DNA from: Burkholderiales bacterium
GTDB taxonomy: Bacteria; Pseudomonadota; Gammaproteobacteria; Burkholderiales; Burkholderiaceae_C
Direction of reading: 5' to 3'
DNA: 57,566 bases
NCBI GenBank assembly: GCA_030604135.1
Contig: JAUVWL010000025.1
Span: forward strand, 1 to 57,566
In this document: positions 37,365 to 47,193 of the stretch, one piece after another
Layout: each line of letters opens with the position of its first letter
Numbering within the stretch: the first letter of the stretch is position 1
Translations under genes and position numbers: made by a program
The notes under the pieces: model-generated
Told to the model about the DNA's origin: nothing
The model's database searches: none
The model's input: the letters and a program-made list of their open reading frames with translations, nothing else

Positions 37365-40103
37365 TTATGACCGCATTGTGCCGTGTTCCTGCAACGGTTC
37401 ACTGACGGCCCCGCCAGGCAGCACCTGGATCGCCTCTAACGGATCAGGTCCGTTGATCGAGACAGCCGGCCCCGCGGGCGCCTGCTGGACCGCCAACGCG
37501 TGGCGCAAGCGCTCCAGGGTATCGGCCAGCGCGTCGCCATGCTCGGGACGTGCGTCGGGCGTCTTGGCCAGCAGGCGGGCGATCAGCTCCGAGAGTTCGG
37601 GCGGCAGATCGGGGCGCAGCACCCGCAGTTCAACCGGCACATCGTTGGCGATCCGGTACATCAGGGCGGCCATCGAGTCGGCATTCAGCGGCAACTGGCC
37701 GGTGAGCAACTGGTACAGCGTGGCGCCCAGCGAGTACAGGTCCGAACGACCGTCCAGCGGCCGTCCAGCCAGCTGTTCGGGTGACATGAAGGCGGGGGTG
37801 CCCAACACCACCCCGGTGCGGGTGCGGCTGGCGTCGGTGATGCGGGCGATGCCAAAGTCGGTCACCTTGACAGTGCCGGTGACAGGGTCGACCATGATGT
37901 TGGCCGGCTTGATGTCGCGGTGGATCACCCGTTGCCCATGGGCATGCGCCAGTGCCCTTGCCACCCGCGCGCCAATCGACAGCACCACCTCCACCGGCAG
38001 CAGCCGGCCAGGCAGGGTCACGGGCTGCAGATCAGATCCCGATAGGAATTCCATGGCGATGTAGGCCAGGTCGTGTTCCTCGCCCGCATCGAAGATGGTG
38101 ACAATGTTCGGATGCTGCAGGCGACCGGCGGTCTCGGCTTCGCGGAAGAAGCGTTCACGCGCCTCCTGCAGTTCCAGGCCTTCGAACTCGGCGCTCAGGG
38201 CCAGGGTCTTGATCGCCACCACCCGGCCGATGCGCGGGTCACGGCCCTGGTAGACCATGCCCATGGCCCCCTTGCCCAGCACTTTCTCGACCTGGTAGCG
38301 CCCCAGCATGGGTTTCTCGATACCCTCACCGCCCAGGATCAGTGTGCCCCCTGGGTGCCCGCTTGCGGCACCCAGCACCTGCGTCTGCGACAGGTCGCGC
38401 GCCCGGCGCAGGCGGGCCTGAACTTCGGTGTTGCCCTGGTCGAGGCGGGCCATGTGTTCGTAGACCGCCTCGGCCTTGTTGAACTGGCGCTTGCGCTCGA
38501 AGTCCAGGGCCAGCTGGCGCAGGTTGTCCATCAGCGACGCACTGTGAGGCACACGGCGGAAGCGGTCAAAGGCCATGTCCAGCTGACCCTGCCCCTGCAG
38601 CGCCAGGCCCATCATGCGGTTGGTCTCGGCGGACTCGTCATCGGTGCGGCGCTTGCGCGCCTCGGTGACCCAGAAGCGCTGGGTGGTCTGCGCCAGGTAG
38701 CCGAACAGCAAGGCGGTGGCCGGCAGCACCAGCGGCAGCCAGATCGCCGACCCCACCAGCAGCCCGTATTGCAGCAGCAGCAGGCCGAAGAACAACGCTG
38801 CCGTCAGGGCCGCTCCGGCAGCGGCACCCATACTGGGCAGCAACAAGGCCAGGCAGGCCCCCACCATCAGCAGGGCCGCGATGGCCGCCGGGCCGCTCCA
38901 GCCGGGACGTGAGAAGAAATGCCCGCTGAGCAGGCTGGATGTGGTGTGGGCCACGATTTCGGCCGGCGACTTGCCGGCGGCTGCCGGTGTGTTGAACAGC
39001 GTGCCCACGCCCGCTGCGGTGGCCCCGATGACGATGATCTTGTCGGCGTATTTGCTGGCGGGTATGCGGCCGCTGTAGACGTCGTAGAACGAGTCCGCCA
39101 CAAAGGGTGGGCGACCGGACTGCTCCCTGTAGAACTGCGGCAGCACGCGCCCTCGCCCGTCGGTGGGTATCTGGCGCTGCCCCATTCGCAGGCCACCGTC
39201 GACACGCTGTACGTCGGCGGCCTTGAGGTTGAGGCTGTGCAACGCCGTCAGCAGCGCCAGCGAGGGCACGGCGTGGTCGTCGAACCAGACCGACAGCAGC
39301 TCCTGCCGCACCACGCCATCAGGGTCGGGAAGCTGGTTGAGGTGGGCGATGCCCGCCGCTGCCTCGGCCAGCATCGGGAGCGGCTGCTGACTCTGTTGGG
39401 CCGGCCAACCCCACGGCTCGGACAGCGGCAGGGTGTTGCGCTGGGCGGTGGCCGGCAGCGGACGATCAGGCGGGCCGACCGGCTCGCCCAGCGTGAAAAC
39501 AGCGGGCACCAGCACACGCGCGGCACGGGCCAGGCTCTGGCTCAGCCGTGCATCGCCGTCCAGCTTCTGTTCGGCCTGGGTCAGTTCTTCCACCAGGCCC
39601 TGGCGCGCCGCAGCGCCCAGGTCGGTCCAGCCCACCGGCGGCGGCGCTTCAACCCGTTCCCGGATCGCGCGCAGGGCGGCCAGGCCACGGTCGCCCTGCG
39701 GCTCGAAGAAGAGCGCGGTGTGGGTGATGGTCTTGGCACCGGCCTCGGCGAGCCGGTCGATCAGGTCCGCGTGAACATCGCGTGGCCAGGGCCAGCGCCC
39801 GATGTTGGCGATGCTGGTGTCGTCAATCGCAATGATGGCGATGCGGTCGCTGGGCGCCCGGTCGGCATGGGTGCTGGCGACATCGTAGAAGCGCCTTTCC
39901 AGCCCTGCCACCAGGTCGGTGCCCAGGTGCAGCAGGAGGACCAGCAGCCAGCCCGCCAACCCCAGCAAGGGCGCAGACCGGCCAACGGTGTTCCAGGCCT
40001 TTTGCAGGCGCTGCGGGCGGCTCAGGGTCACGATGCTCCCGGTGTTCCGGTCAGGTGGGGGGATGGCGCGCGCCTTCCTGGCAGGCGACTGGGGCTGCAG
40101 CAC
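37365..40103 (-). CDS. CHASE2-domain Hanks-type Ser/Thr protein kinase
   Basis: The protein has 912 residues. A basic N-terminus and a membrane anchor near 45-65 are followed by a periplasmic CHASE2 domain ('RIAIIAIDDTSIANIGRWPW', later 'DKIIVIGATAAGVGTLFNTP'), three membrane segments (about 405-475), a helical TPR-like linker (about 485-575) and the kinase domain (599-870). Kinase residues: Gly-loop 'LGKGAMGMVYQG', 'VVAIKTL' Lys, 'HRDIKPANIMV' from His728, 'KVTDFGIAR' and 'GTPAFMSPEQLAG'. The C-terminal 40 residues are Pro/Val-rich. It senses an external cue through CHASE2 and phosphorylates cytoplasmic Ser/Thr; the PP2C and FHA genes follow at once. The ATG at 40103 is the longest credible start; the sucD terminator lies upstream of its promoter. 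Confidence 0.93.
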   Translation of the reverse strand: MLQPQSPARKARAIPPPDRNTGSIVTLSRPQRLQKAWNTVGRSAPLLGLAGWLLVLLLHLGTDLVAGLERRFYDVASTHADRAPSDRIAIIAIDDTSIANIGRWPWPRDVHADLIDRLAEAGAKTITHTALFFEPQGDRGLAALRAIRERVEAPPPVGWTDLGAAARQGLVEELTQAEQKLDGDARLSQSLARAARVLVPAVFTLGEPVGPPDRPLPATAQRNTLPLSEPWGWPAQQSQQPLPMLAEAAAGIAHLNQLPDPDGVVRQELLSVWFDDHAVPSLALLTALHSLNLKAADVQRVDGGLRMGQRQIPTDGRGRVLPQFYREQSGRPPFVADSFYDVYSGRIPASKYADKIIVIGATAAGVGTLFNTPAAAGKSPAEIVAHTTSSLLSGHFFSRPGWSGPAAIAALLMVGACLALLLPSMGAAAGAALTAALFFGLLLLQYGLLVGSAIWLPLVLPATALLFGYLAQTTQRFWVTEARKRRTDDESAETNRMMGLALQGQGQLDMAFDRFRRVPHSASLMDNLRQLALDFERKRQFNKAEAVYEHMARLDQGNTEVQARLRRARDLSQTQVLGAASGHPGGTLILGGEGIEKPMLGRYQVEKVLGKGAMGMVYQGRDPRIGRVVAIKTLALSAEFEGLELQEARERFFREAETAGRLQHPNIVTIFDAGEEHDLAYIAMEFLSGSDLQPVTLPGRLLPVEVVLSIGARVARALAHAHGQRVIHRDIKPANIMVDPVTGTVKVTDFGIARITDASRTRTGVVLGTPAFMSPEQLAGRPLDGRSDLYSLGATLYQLLTGQLPLNADSMAALMYRIANDVPVELRVLRPDLPPELSELIARLLAKTPDARPEHGDALADTLERLRHALAVQQAPAGPAVSINGPDPLEAIQVLPGGAVSEPLQEHGTMRS

Positions 40104-40216
40104 CGGGCCGACGCCGGTCAGGGAACCGTTTTCAACCCGTTGTCACATTTTCTGGACAGGCCTGTGCGGTATCAAGTGCGCCCGTCGCATTCTGGCTGCA
40201 TTTCAGCGGTCGAAAC

Positions 40217-40241
40217 AAAAAAAGGCAACGCAAGCGTTGCC
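40217..40241 (-). terminator. rho-independent terminator of sucCD
   Basis: On the minus strand GGCAACGC-TT-GCGTTGCC forms a perfect 8-base-pair stem followed by seven T residues, about 25 bases after the sucD stop. It is a textbook intrinsic terminator. Confidence 0.92.
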
Positions 40242-40265
40242 TTCTTCACGGTTGTTTCGGGCCGA

Positions 40266-41159
40266 TCAGAGCTGTGCCTTGAGCAGCTTGCCGAGCTCGG
40301 AGGGGTTGCGCGTGATGACGAAACCGCACTCTTCCATGATGGCGAGCTTGGCATCGGCTGTGTCGGCACCGCCTGAGATCAGCGCACCGGCGTGGCCCAT
40401 GCGCTTGCCGGGAGGGGCGGTCACGCCGGCGATGAAGCCAACGACCGGTTTCTTCATGTTGGCCTTGCACCACTGGGCGGCCTCGGCCTCATCCGGACCA
40501 CCGATTTCGCCGATCATGATCACGGCGTCGGTGTCGGGGTCGTCGTTGAAGGCCTTCATGACGTCGATGTGCTTGAGGCCGTTGATCGGGTCGCCACCGA
40601 TGCCGACGGCGCTGGACTGACCCAGGCCGACTTCGGTCAGCATGGCCACGGCTTCATAGGTCAGCGTGCCCGAACGGGACACCACACCGATACGGCCCTT
40701 GCGGTGGATGTGGCCGGGCATGATGCCGATCTTGATCTCGTCGGGCGTGATCAGGCCGGGGCAGTTGGGGCCCAGCAGCAGGGTCTTCTTGCCGCCGGCG
40801 GCTTCCTTGGCCTTCATCTTGTTGCGCACCATCAGCATGTCCTTGACCGGGATGCCTTCGGTGATGCAGATGGCAAGATCCAGATCGGCTTCGACGGCCT
40901 CCCAGATGGCGTCGGCAGCGCCCGCGGGCGGCACGTAGATCACCGAGACGGTGGCGCCGGTCTGCTGGGCGGCTTCCTTGACGGAGGCGTAGATCGGGAT
41001 GTTGAAGATCGACTCACCGGCCTTCTTGGGGTTCACGCCGGCGACAAAGCAGTTCTTGCCGTTGGCGTATTCCTGGCACTTCTCGGTGTGGAACTGGCCG
41101 GTCTTGCCCGTGATGCCCTGGGTGATGACCTTGGTGTCTTTGTTGATGTAGATGCTCAT
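40266..41159 (-). CDS. sucD: succinate-CoA ligase (ADP-forming), alpha subunit
   Basis: This 297-residue protein matches SucD across its full length: N-terminal CoA-binding Rossmann domain 'KVITQGITGKTGQFHTEKC', 'FVAGVNPKKAGE', 'LLLGPNCPGLITPDEIKIGI', and the C-terminal ligase domain with the phosphorylated His in 'KRMGHAGALISGG'. It works with SucC in the TCA cycle, interconverting succinyl-CoA plus ADP and phosphate with succinate plus ATP. It follows sucC after a gap of 134 bases, which contains a small repeat element, and ends at a strong terminator. Confidence 0.97.
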   Translation of the reverse strand: MSIYINKDTKVITQGITGKTGQFHTEKCQEYANGKNCFVAGVNPKKAGESIFNIPIYASVKEAAQQTGATVSVIYVPPAGAADAIWEAVEADLDLAICITEGIPVKDMLMVRNKMKAKEAAGGKKTLLLGPNCPGLITPDEIKIGIMPGHIHRKGRIGVVSRSGTLTYEAVAMLTEVGLGQSSAVGIGGDPINGLKHIDVMKAFNDDPDTDAVIMIGEIGGPDEAEAAQWCKANMKKPVVGFIAGVTAPPGKRMGHAGALISGGADTADAKLAIMEECGFVITRNPSELGKLLKAQL

Positions 41160-41242
41160 GATGATTCCTTGTCCAGATGCTGATGGGTGCGCTCGCCTTG
41201 CCTATCCAGCGGCCACCGCAGAACCGGCTTGGCCGGGCTGCT

Positions 41243-41282
41243 GGTGGCGCCCCCTTGAGGGGGAGGCGCCGCAGGCGCATCG
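41243..41282. repeat. GC-rich hairpin repeat between sucC and sucD
   Basis: GGCGC and GGCGCC flank CCCCCTTGAGGGGG (41250-41263), giving a very stable stem. A CCCCTTGAGGGG core next to GGCGCCGCAGGCG is, from memory, a common intergenic element in Comamonadaceae genomes. There is no T-run, so it may stabilise mRNA ends or modulate sucD expression rather than terminate. Confidence 0.5.
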
Positions 41283-41293
41283 GGGGTGGGTCA

Positions 41294-42454
<1,161 letters not shown>

Positions 42455-42543
42455 GAGGTCTCTCTCGGACTGGGGGGTTTTCGATCCGGCCGGAAGGCAC
42501 AGCCGGTGCACGGGGGATGGACACGGCAACCAACGACTGTATC

Positions 42544-42583
42544 ATGGTGCGACGCACCATTTCACCATATAAGCGGCCGCTTA
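42544..42583. promoter_or_regulatory. two palindromes in the sucC-argC divergent region
   Basis: ATGGTGC-GAC-GCACCAT (42544-42560) and TAAGCGGCCGCTTA (42570-42583) are both perfect dyads, 10 bases apart, in the 185-base divergent region. An AT-rich CATAATTATAAAA follows and is a likely -10 area for argC. They are candidate operators for one or both genes. Confidence 0.5.
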
Positions 42584-42639
42584 CGTAATGCATAATTATA
42601 AAAAGCGCTCGCTGAACCCTAACTGACAGAGGCGACACC

Positions 42640-43563
42640 ATGGCCAAGATCTTCATCGATGGCGAAGCTGGCACCACTGGACTGCAGATCCGCGAACGTC
42701 TGCAGGCCATGCCGGCCATCGAGTTGCTCAGCATCGCACCCGAGCGCCGCAAGGACCCCAAGGCCAAGCGCGAACTGATGGCACAGGCCGACCTGGTGGT
42801 GCTGTGCCTGCACGACGACGCGGCCATGGAATCGGTGGCCATGATAGATGGCCTGTCGGGTCACAGGCCGCGCATCATTGATGCGTCGACCGCCCACCGC
42901 TGCAACGATGCCTGGGTCTATGGCTTTCCCGAACTGAGCGCCGGCCAGCGCGAAGCGGTGCAGAAAGCCGACCGCGTGGCCAACCCGGGTTGTTATGCCA
43001 CCGGCGCGATTGCGCTGTTGCGTCCGCTGGTGGACGCCGGCCTCCTACCCCGCGACTTTCCGGTGTCGCTGCCCTCGGTAAGCGGCTACTCCGGCGGTGG
43101 CCGCGGCATGATCGAGGCCTACGAGGCCGGCACCGCGCCGCTGCACGAAGCCTACGCACTGGGTCTGTCGCACAAGCACCTGCCGGAAATCATGCGCTAC
43201 ACCGGCATGTCGCGCCGCCCCATCTTCATTCCGGCGGTGGGCAACTTCCGCCAGGGCATGCTGGTGCAGTTGCCGCTGCACCTGGACGACCTGCCCGGCA
43301 GGCCCAAGGCCAGCGACCTGCACGATGCGCTGGCGGCGCACTATGCGCCGAGTGCGGCCGCGGGCGGCTGGGTCAGCGTGCTGCCGGCCACGGCCGACGG
43401 CAAACTTGACGCCACCGCACTGAACGACACAAACCAGCTGGAGTTGCGCGTGTTCGCCAACGAAGCACACCGGCACGCGGTGCTGATCGCACGACTGGAC
43501 AACCTGGGCAAGGGCGCCAGTGGCGCAGCGGTGCAGAACCTGCAGTTGATGCTGGGTCTCTGA
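42640..43563 (+). CDS. argC: N-acetyl-gamma-glutamyl-phosphate reductase (short type 2)
   Basis: This 307-residue protein is the short ArgC type: '[20 protein letters not shown]' opens the NADP Rossmann fold, Cys118 in '[18 protein letters not shown]' is the catalytic thiol, and '[16 protein letters not shown]' and '[13 protein letters not shown]' follow. It reduces N-acetylglutamyl-5-phosphate to the semialdehyde in arginine biosynthesis. A GAGG ribosome binding site is 6 bases before the ATG. It stands alone, diverging from sucC and converging on the CZB gene. In betaproteobacteria argC is often unlinked to other arg genes, as here. Confidence 0.96.
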   Translation: MAKIFIDGEAGTTGLQIRERLQAMPAIELLSIAPERRKDPKAKRELMAQADLVVLCLHDDAAMESVAMIDGLSGHRPRIIDASTAHRCNDAWVYGFPELSAGQREAVQKADRVANPGCYATGAIALLRPLVDAGLLPRDFPVSLPSVSGYSGGGRGMIEAYEAGTAPLHEAYALGLSHKHLPEIMRYTGMSRRPIFIPAVGNFRQGMLVQLPLHLDDLPGRPKASDLHDALAAHYAPSAAAGGWVSVLPATADGKLDATALNDTNQLELRVFANEAHRHAVLIARLDNLGKGASGAAVQNLQLMLGL

Positions 43564-43590
43564 CACGGGCACACAGCGCCCGGACACAAG

Positions 43591-44100
43591 TCAACGGACG
43601 GACTCCAGCTCGCCCAGCACCTGCTGCAGCAGGCGCAGGTCGGCCTGGACGCGCTGCGAGTAGTCTTCAAACTGGCCGTCCAGCATACGGATGGCATCGG
43701 CGGTCTTGCCGGTGTCCAGCAAGGCCAGCACGTTGCCCGCCACATGATGGAACATGCGGTGGTGGGTTTGCAGGGCGGTGAAACCTGGGTAGGCGCCCAG
43801 GCGCGCCCGGCCTGGTCCGTGAATCCACTGGCCCAGCGCACAGGCATCGTCCCGGCAGACCTGCTCTCGCGGCAGGGTGTCCGGTGGCGCCTCTTCAGGC
43901 CCACCCTGGTTCGGCCGGATGTCTGCCAGCAAGCGCTGCTTCCAGCGGCCATGGGCATCCATGGCCGCTTCGATATCAAGGCCCCGGGTGGCGACGGCGG
44001 CCTCGGCCTGCAAGCCGCTGTCCCGCGTCGCCGTGTCCTGGCCAAAGAACTGGCGCATGATGGGCAAGTAGAACTCCTCGGGTCTGTCCGTTTCGCACAA
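43591..44100 (-). CDS. stand-alone CZB (chemoreceptor zinc-binding) domain protein
   Basis: This 169-residue soluble protein has the CZB four-helix signature: His in 'AMDAHGRWKQRLL', Cys in 'DDACALGQWIHGPG' with its following His, and 'QTHHRMFHHVAGNVLA'. CZB domains bind zinc and usually sit at the C-terminus of chemoreceptors or diguanylate cyclases (for instance DgcZ); here it stands alone. There is no membrane segment or signalling domain. It converges with argC and lies downstream of recX. A shorter start (MRQFF, about 14 residues in) is possible. It may be a zinc or redox sensor acting on a partner elsewhere. Confidence 0.85.
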   Translation of the reverse strand: MCETDRPEEFYLPIMRQFFGQDTATRDSGLQAEAAVATRGLDIEAAMDAHGRWKQRLLADIRPNQGGPEEAPPDTLPREQVCRDDACALGQWIHGPGRARLGAYPGFTALQTHHRMFHHVAGNVLALLDTGKTADAIRMLDGQFEDYSQRVQADLRLLQQVLGELESVR

Positions 44101-44189
44101 TGGCCCTGAGTCCTGCCCGGCACGCGGTGGTGTTCGGATGACTGCATGGCAAGCGACTCCTGTGATGTTAGCCGCCGCCGCCCTGGCCC

Positions 44190-44639
44190 TCAGTCGGTAT
44201 CTTCCCCACCCAGCACGCGCCGGATGGCATCGCCGCCAAAGCCGCGCGAGGCCAGAAAACGCATCTGCCTGGCTCGCCCTGCTGCGTCGGTGGCGGGTTC
44301 GCCGAACTTTTTGCGCCAGACTTCGCGGGCGCGTTCGACCTCGGTGCTGCGCAGTGCCTGAACAGCTTCGGCCATGGCTTCGGCGCCGATGCCCTTGGCC
44401 TGCAGCTCCTGCCTGAGACGGCCCGTGCCGAGTTTGGCGGCTCGTCGGTGGATCAGGGACTCCACCACGCGCTGTTCGTTGATGAAGCCCTTGGCCTGCA
44501 GCTCGTCAAGGGCCCGGGCCAGCTCGCCGGGGGCCTCTTCGTGGGTGGCCAGCTTCTTCTGGAGCTCGGCCCGGGAATGTTCGCGCGCTGCGAGCAAGCG
44601 CAGCGCGCGACCTTTGAGCGAGAGCTTCTGAAAGCCCAC
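44190..44639 (-). CDS. recX: RecA regulator RecX
   Basis: This 149-residue basic helical protein begins at GTG 44639, 4 bases after the recA stop: 'GFQKLSLKGRALRLLAAREH' is the typical RecX start, followed by 'SRAELQKKLA', 'FINEQRVVESLIHRRAAKLG', 'LRQELQAKGI' and the C-terminal 'ARQMRFLASRGFGGDAIRRV'. It binds RecA filaments and limits their growth. Co-transcription with recA is expected from the spacing and is the usual arrangement. Longer frame-open sequence upstream lies within recA and is discarded. Confidence 0.93.
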   Translation of the reverse strand: MGFQKLSLKGRALRLLAAREHSRAELQKKLATHEEAPGELARALDELQAKGFINEQRVVESLIHRRAAKLGTGRLRQELQAKGIGAEAMAEAVQALRSTEVERAREVWRKKFGEPATDAAGRARQMRFLASRGFGGDAIRRVLGGEDTD

Positions 44640-44643
44640 GGGC

Positions 44644-45753
44644 TTATTCGGCGGCTTCTGCCTCGGCCACGGCGGCCTTGCCCTTGCGGCCCTTGGCCAC
44701 AGTGGCTCCGGCGACGCCATCGTCCACCGGCAGCAGGGGAACACCGAGGGCTTGACGCACCTTGTTCTCGATCTCGACGCGCAGCTCGGGGTTCTCTTTG
44801 AGGAATTCGCGGGCGTTGTCGCGACCCTGGCCGATCTTCTCGCCACTGTAGGCATACCACGCACCGGACTTGTCGACCACCCGCTGGGTCACGCCCAGGT
44901 CCAGGATTTCGCCCTCGCGGCTGATGCCTTCGCCGAACAGGATGTCGAACTCGGCGGTCTTGAACGGGGGCGAGACCTTGTTCTTGACCACCTTGACCTT
45001 GGTTTCGTTGCCGATGGCCTCGTCGCCCTTCTTGATGGTGCCGGTGCGGCGGATGTCCAGACGGACCGAGGCGTAGAACTTCAGTGCGTTGCCGCCGGTG
45101 GTGGTTTCGGGGCTGCCGAACATGACACCGATCTTCATGCGGATCTGGTTGATGAAGATGACCGTGCAGTTGGTCTTCTTGATGGTGGCTGTCAGCTTGC
45201 GCAGTGCCTGGCTCATCAGACGGGCTTGCAGACCGGGCAGGGAATCGCCCATTTCGCCTTCGATTTCGGCCTTGGGCGTGAGGGCGGCCACCGAGTCCAC
45301 GATGACCAGGTCCACCGCGCCGGAGCGCACCAGCGAGTCCACGATTTCCAGCGCCTGTTCGCCGGTGTCAGGCTGGCTGATCAGCAGGTCGGGCACGTGC
45401 ACACCCAGCTTCTGGGCGTACTGGATGTCCAGCGCGTGTTCGGCGTCGACGAAGGCGCAGGTGCCGCCCAGCTTCTGCATCTCGGCGATGACCTGCAGGG
45501 TCAGCGTGGTCTTGCCGGACGACTCCGGGCCATAGATCTCGATGACGCGGCCGCGCGGCAGGCCGCCGACGCCAAGGGCGATGTCCAGGCCCAGCGAGCC
45601 GGTGGAGACGACCTGGATGTCTTCAATGGCCTCGCCCTCGCCCAGGCGCATGATGGTGCCTTTGCCGAACTGCTTTTCGATCTGGGCCAGGGCGGCCTGC
45701 AGGGCCTTGGCTTTTTCGCTGGCGACGGCGGGGTTCTTGACAGAGGTATCCAT
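44644..45753 (-). CDS. recA: recombinase RecA
   Basis: This 369-residue protein has an N-terminal '[20 protein letters not shown]', Walker A 'GPESSGKT' at 75-82, '[20 protein letters not shown]' for Walker B, loop L1 '[20 protein letters not shown]', L2 region '[20 protein letters not shown]', and an acidic/Ala tail. It promotes homologous strand exchange and LexA self-cleavage. An AGGAG ribosome binding site is 7 bases before the ATG. Upstream lies a one-mismatch LexA half-site pair. It is in an operon with recX and diverges from the MarR gene. Confidence 0.98.
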   Translation of the reverse strand: MDTSVKNPAVASEKAKALQAALAQIEKQFGKGTIMRLGEGEAIEDIQVVSTGSLGLDIALGVGGLPRGRVIEIYGPESSGKTTLTLQVIAEMQKLGGTCAFVDAEHALDIQYAQKLGVHVPDLLISQPDTGEQALEIVDSLVRSGAVDLVIVDSVAALTPKAEIEGEMGDSLPGLQARLMSQALRKLTATIKKTNCTVIFINQIRMKIGVMFGSPETTTGGNALKFYASVRLDIRRTGTIKKGDEAIGNETKVKVVKNKVSPPFKTAEFDILFGEGISREGEILDLGVTQRVVDKSGAWYAYSGEKIGQGRDNAREFLKENPELRVEIENKVRQALGVPLLPVDDGVAGATVAKGRKGKAAVAEAEAAE

Positions 45754-45812
45754 GATGAGCTCCTGAGCGTGTGAGTGGGTGATCGCTTCCCGCATGTGTT
45801 GTTGTGTACAGG

Positions 45813-45828
45813 CTGGATGCTTGAACAG
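45813..45828. promoter_or_regulatory. probable LexA (SOS) box of recA
   Basis: On the minus strand CTGTTCAAGCATCCAG fits CTGT-N8-ACAG at seven of eight positions. It lies 60 bases upstream of the recA ATG, where the promoter should be. Confidence 0.6.
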
Positions 45829-45863
45829 CAGTTTATCGGGGAATACATGTGCCGCATCTCAAA

Positions 45864-45888
45864 ATATGGTAAGTTTGCCTGACCATAT
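45864..45888. promoter_or_regulatory. palindromic operator over the MarR gene start
   Basis: ATATGGT-N11-ACCATAT spans the two candidate ATG codons of the MarR gene. MarR proteins bind such dyads near their own starts, so autoregulation is likely; recA lies on the other side. Confidence 0.6.
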
Positions 45889-46372
45889 GGTGACCCTTGC
45901 TTCTCAACCCGACGACCGCTGGCGGTCCGCTCACCTGGGCCGGCTGATGGGGGAAGCCCTGCGCCGCTTCGACGAGCGGGTGCTGCACCTGATGGCGCAC
46001 GACGCCAACGTGCCACTGGCCCTGTCCAACCTGGCGGCCCGCGACCAGATCGGCGCGGCCCACATCCACATCACAAGGCACCTGGCGTTGCAGGGGTCTC
46101 GCCTGACCGAGCTGGCCACGCGCGCCGGCATGAGCAAGCAGGCCATGGGCGACCTGGTCGACCAGTGCGAGGCCTGGGGCCTGGTTCGGCGTGAACCCGA
46201 CCCGCTGGACCGCCGCGCCCGGCGGATCGTGTTCACCGAAACCGGCCTGCTCTGGTTGGAGGCCTTCCGGCAGGCCGTGGCCCGCACCGAGGCGGAGTTC
46301 CGGGTGCAGGTGGGTCAGGACGTCGCCACAGTGGTCGCCCTGGGCTTGGAGGCTTACAGCGGCACGGGATAA
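45866..46372 (+). CDS. MarR-family transcriptional regulator
   Basis: This winged-helix protein of up to 168 residues has 'AAHIHITRHLALQGSRLTEL', the recognition helix region 'ATRAGMSKQAMGDLVDQCEA', and the wing 'GLVRREPDPLDRRARRIVFT'; the DR-(x)-R wing signature is intact. Both ATGs (45866 and 45887) fall in the palindrome; neither has a strong ribosome binding site, so the start is uncertain by 7 residues. It diverges from recA and is followed 90 bases later by a response regulator gene, but the terminators between them are unclear. Its ligand and targets are unknown; the dyad at its start suggests it represses itself. Confidence 0.87.
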   Translation: MVSLPDHMVTLASQPDDRWRSAHLGRLMGEALRRFDERVLHLMAHDANVPLALSNLAARDQIGAAHIHITRHLALQGSRLTELATRAGMSKQAMGDLVDQCEAWGLVRREPDPLDRRARRIVFTETGLLWLEAFRQAVARTEAEFRVQVGQDVATVVALGLEAYSGTG

Positions 46373-46462
46373 GAGCCCGGGGTGCGCGCAAACCCCGATA
46401 CGGCGCGGCATCCGGGTGCCCGGCGCGCGCCTAAAATGGAACAACAACCGCGAGGAGACACC

Positions 46463-47137
46463 ATGCGCATCCTGATTGCCGAAGACGACCAGGTGCTGGC
46501 CGACGGGCTGCTGCGCAGCCTGCGCGCCGCCGGCGCCGCCGTGGACCACGTGGCCAGCGGCAGCGAGGCCGATGCCGCACTGATGACCAACAACGAGTTC
46601 GATCTGCTGATCCTGGATCTGGGGCTGCCACGCATGCATGGGCTGGAAGTGCTCAAACGGCTGCGATCGCGCGGATCGACCATGCCGGTGCTCATCCTGA
46701 CCGCTGCCGACAGCGTGGAAGAGCGCGTCAAGGGCCTGGACTATGGCGCCGACGACTACATGGCCAAGCCGTTCTCGCTGCAGGAGCTGGAGGCACGGGT
46801 GCGGGCGCTGACGCGCCGTGGCATGGGCGGCAGCACCAACACCATCAAACACGGCCCGCTGGAGTACGACCAGGCCGGCCGGGTGGCCACCATCGACGGC
46901 AAGATGGTCGAGCTCTCGGCACGCGAGCTGGGCCTGCTGGAGGTCCTGCTGCAACGTGCCGGCCGCCTGGTCAGCAAGGACCAGCTGGTCGAGCGCCTGT
47001 GCGAATGGGGCGAAGAGGTGAGCAACAACGCCATTGAGGTCTACATCCACCGCCTGCGCAAGAAGATCGAAAAGGGTCCGATCCGCATCGCCACCGTGCG
47101 CGGCCTCGGCTACTGCCTCGAAAAGATACCCGGCTGA
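46463..47137 (+). CDS. OmpR-family response regulator (TctD/QseB-like)
   Basis: This 224-residue protein has a receiver domain with Asp8/Asp9, phosphoacceptor Asp52 in 'LLILDLGLPRMHG', Thr near 80 in 'LILTAADS' and Lys in 'DDYMAKPFSLQEL'. A C-terminal winged helix follows, with 'ELSARELGLLEVLLQRAGRL', 'NNAIEVYIHRLRKKI' and 'ATVRGLGYCLEK'. A GAGGAG ribosome binding site precedes the ATG by 6 bases. The histidine kinase gene follows 56 bases later and is its partner. The family controls tricarboxylate uptake (TctDE) or quorum and motility (QseBC); no transporter genes are nearby, so the target is unknown. Confidence 0.93.
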   Translation: MRILIAEDDQVLADGLLRSLRAAGAAVDHVASGSEADAALMTNNEFDLLILDLGLPRMHGLEVLKRLRSRGSTMPVLILTAADSVEERVKGLDYGADDYMAKPFSLQELEARVRALTRRGMGGSTNTIKHGPLEYDQAGRVATIDGKMVELSARELGLLEVLLQRAGRLVSKDQLVERLCEWGEEVSNNAIEVYIHRLRKKIEKGPIRIATVRGLGYCLEKIPG

Positions 47138-47193
47138 GCGGGCTCGCGTGCCGCATTTTCATGCTTCCTTGATGGCCCCGCGGCCGCTCTGAC

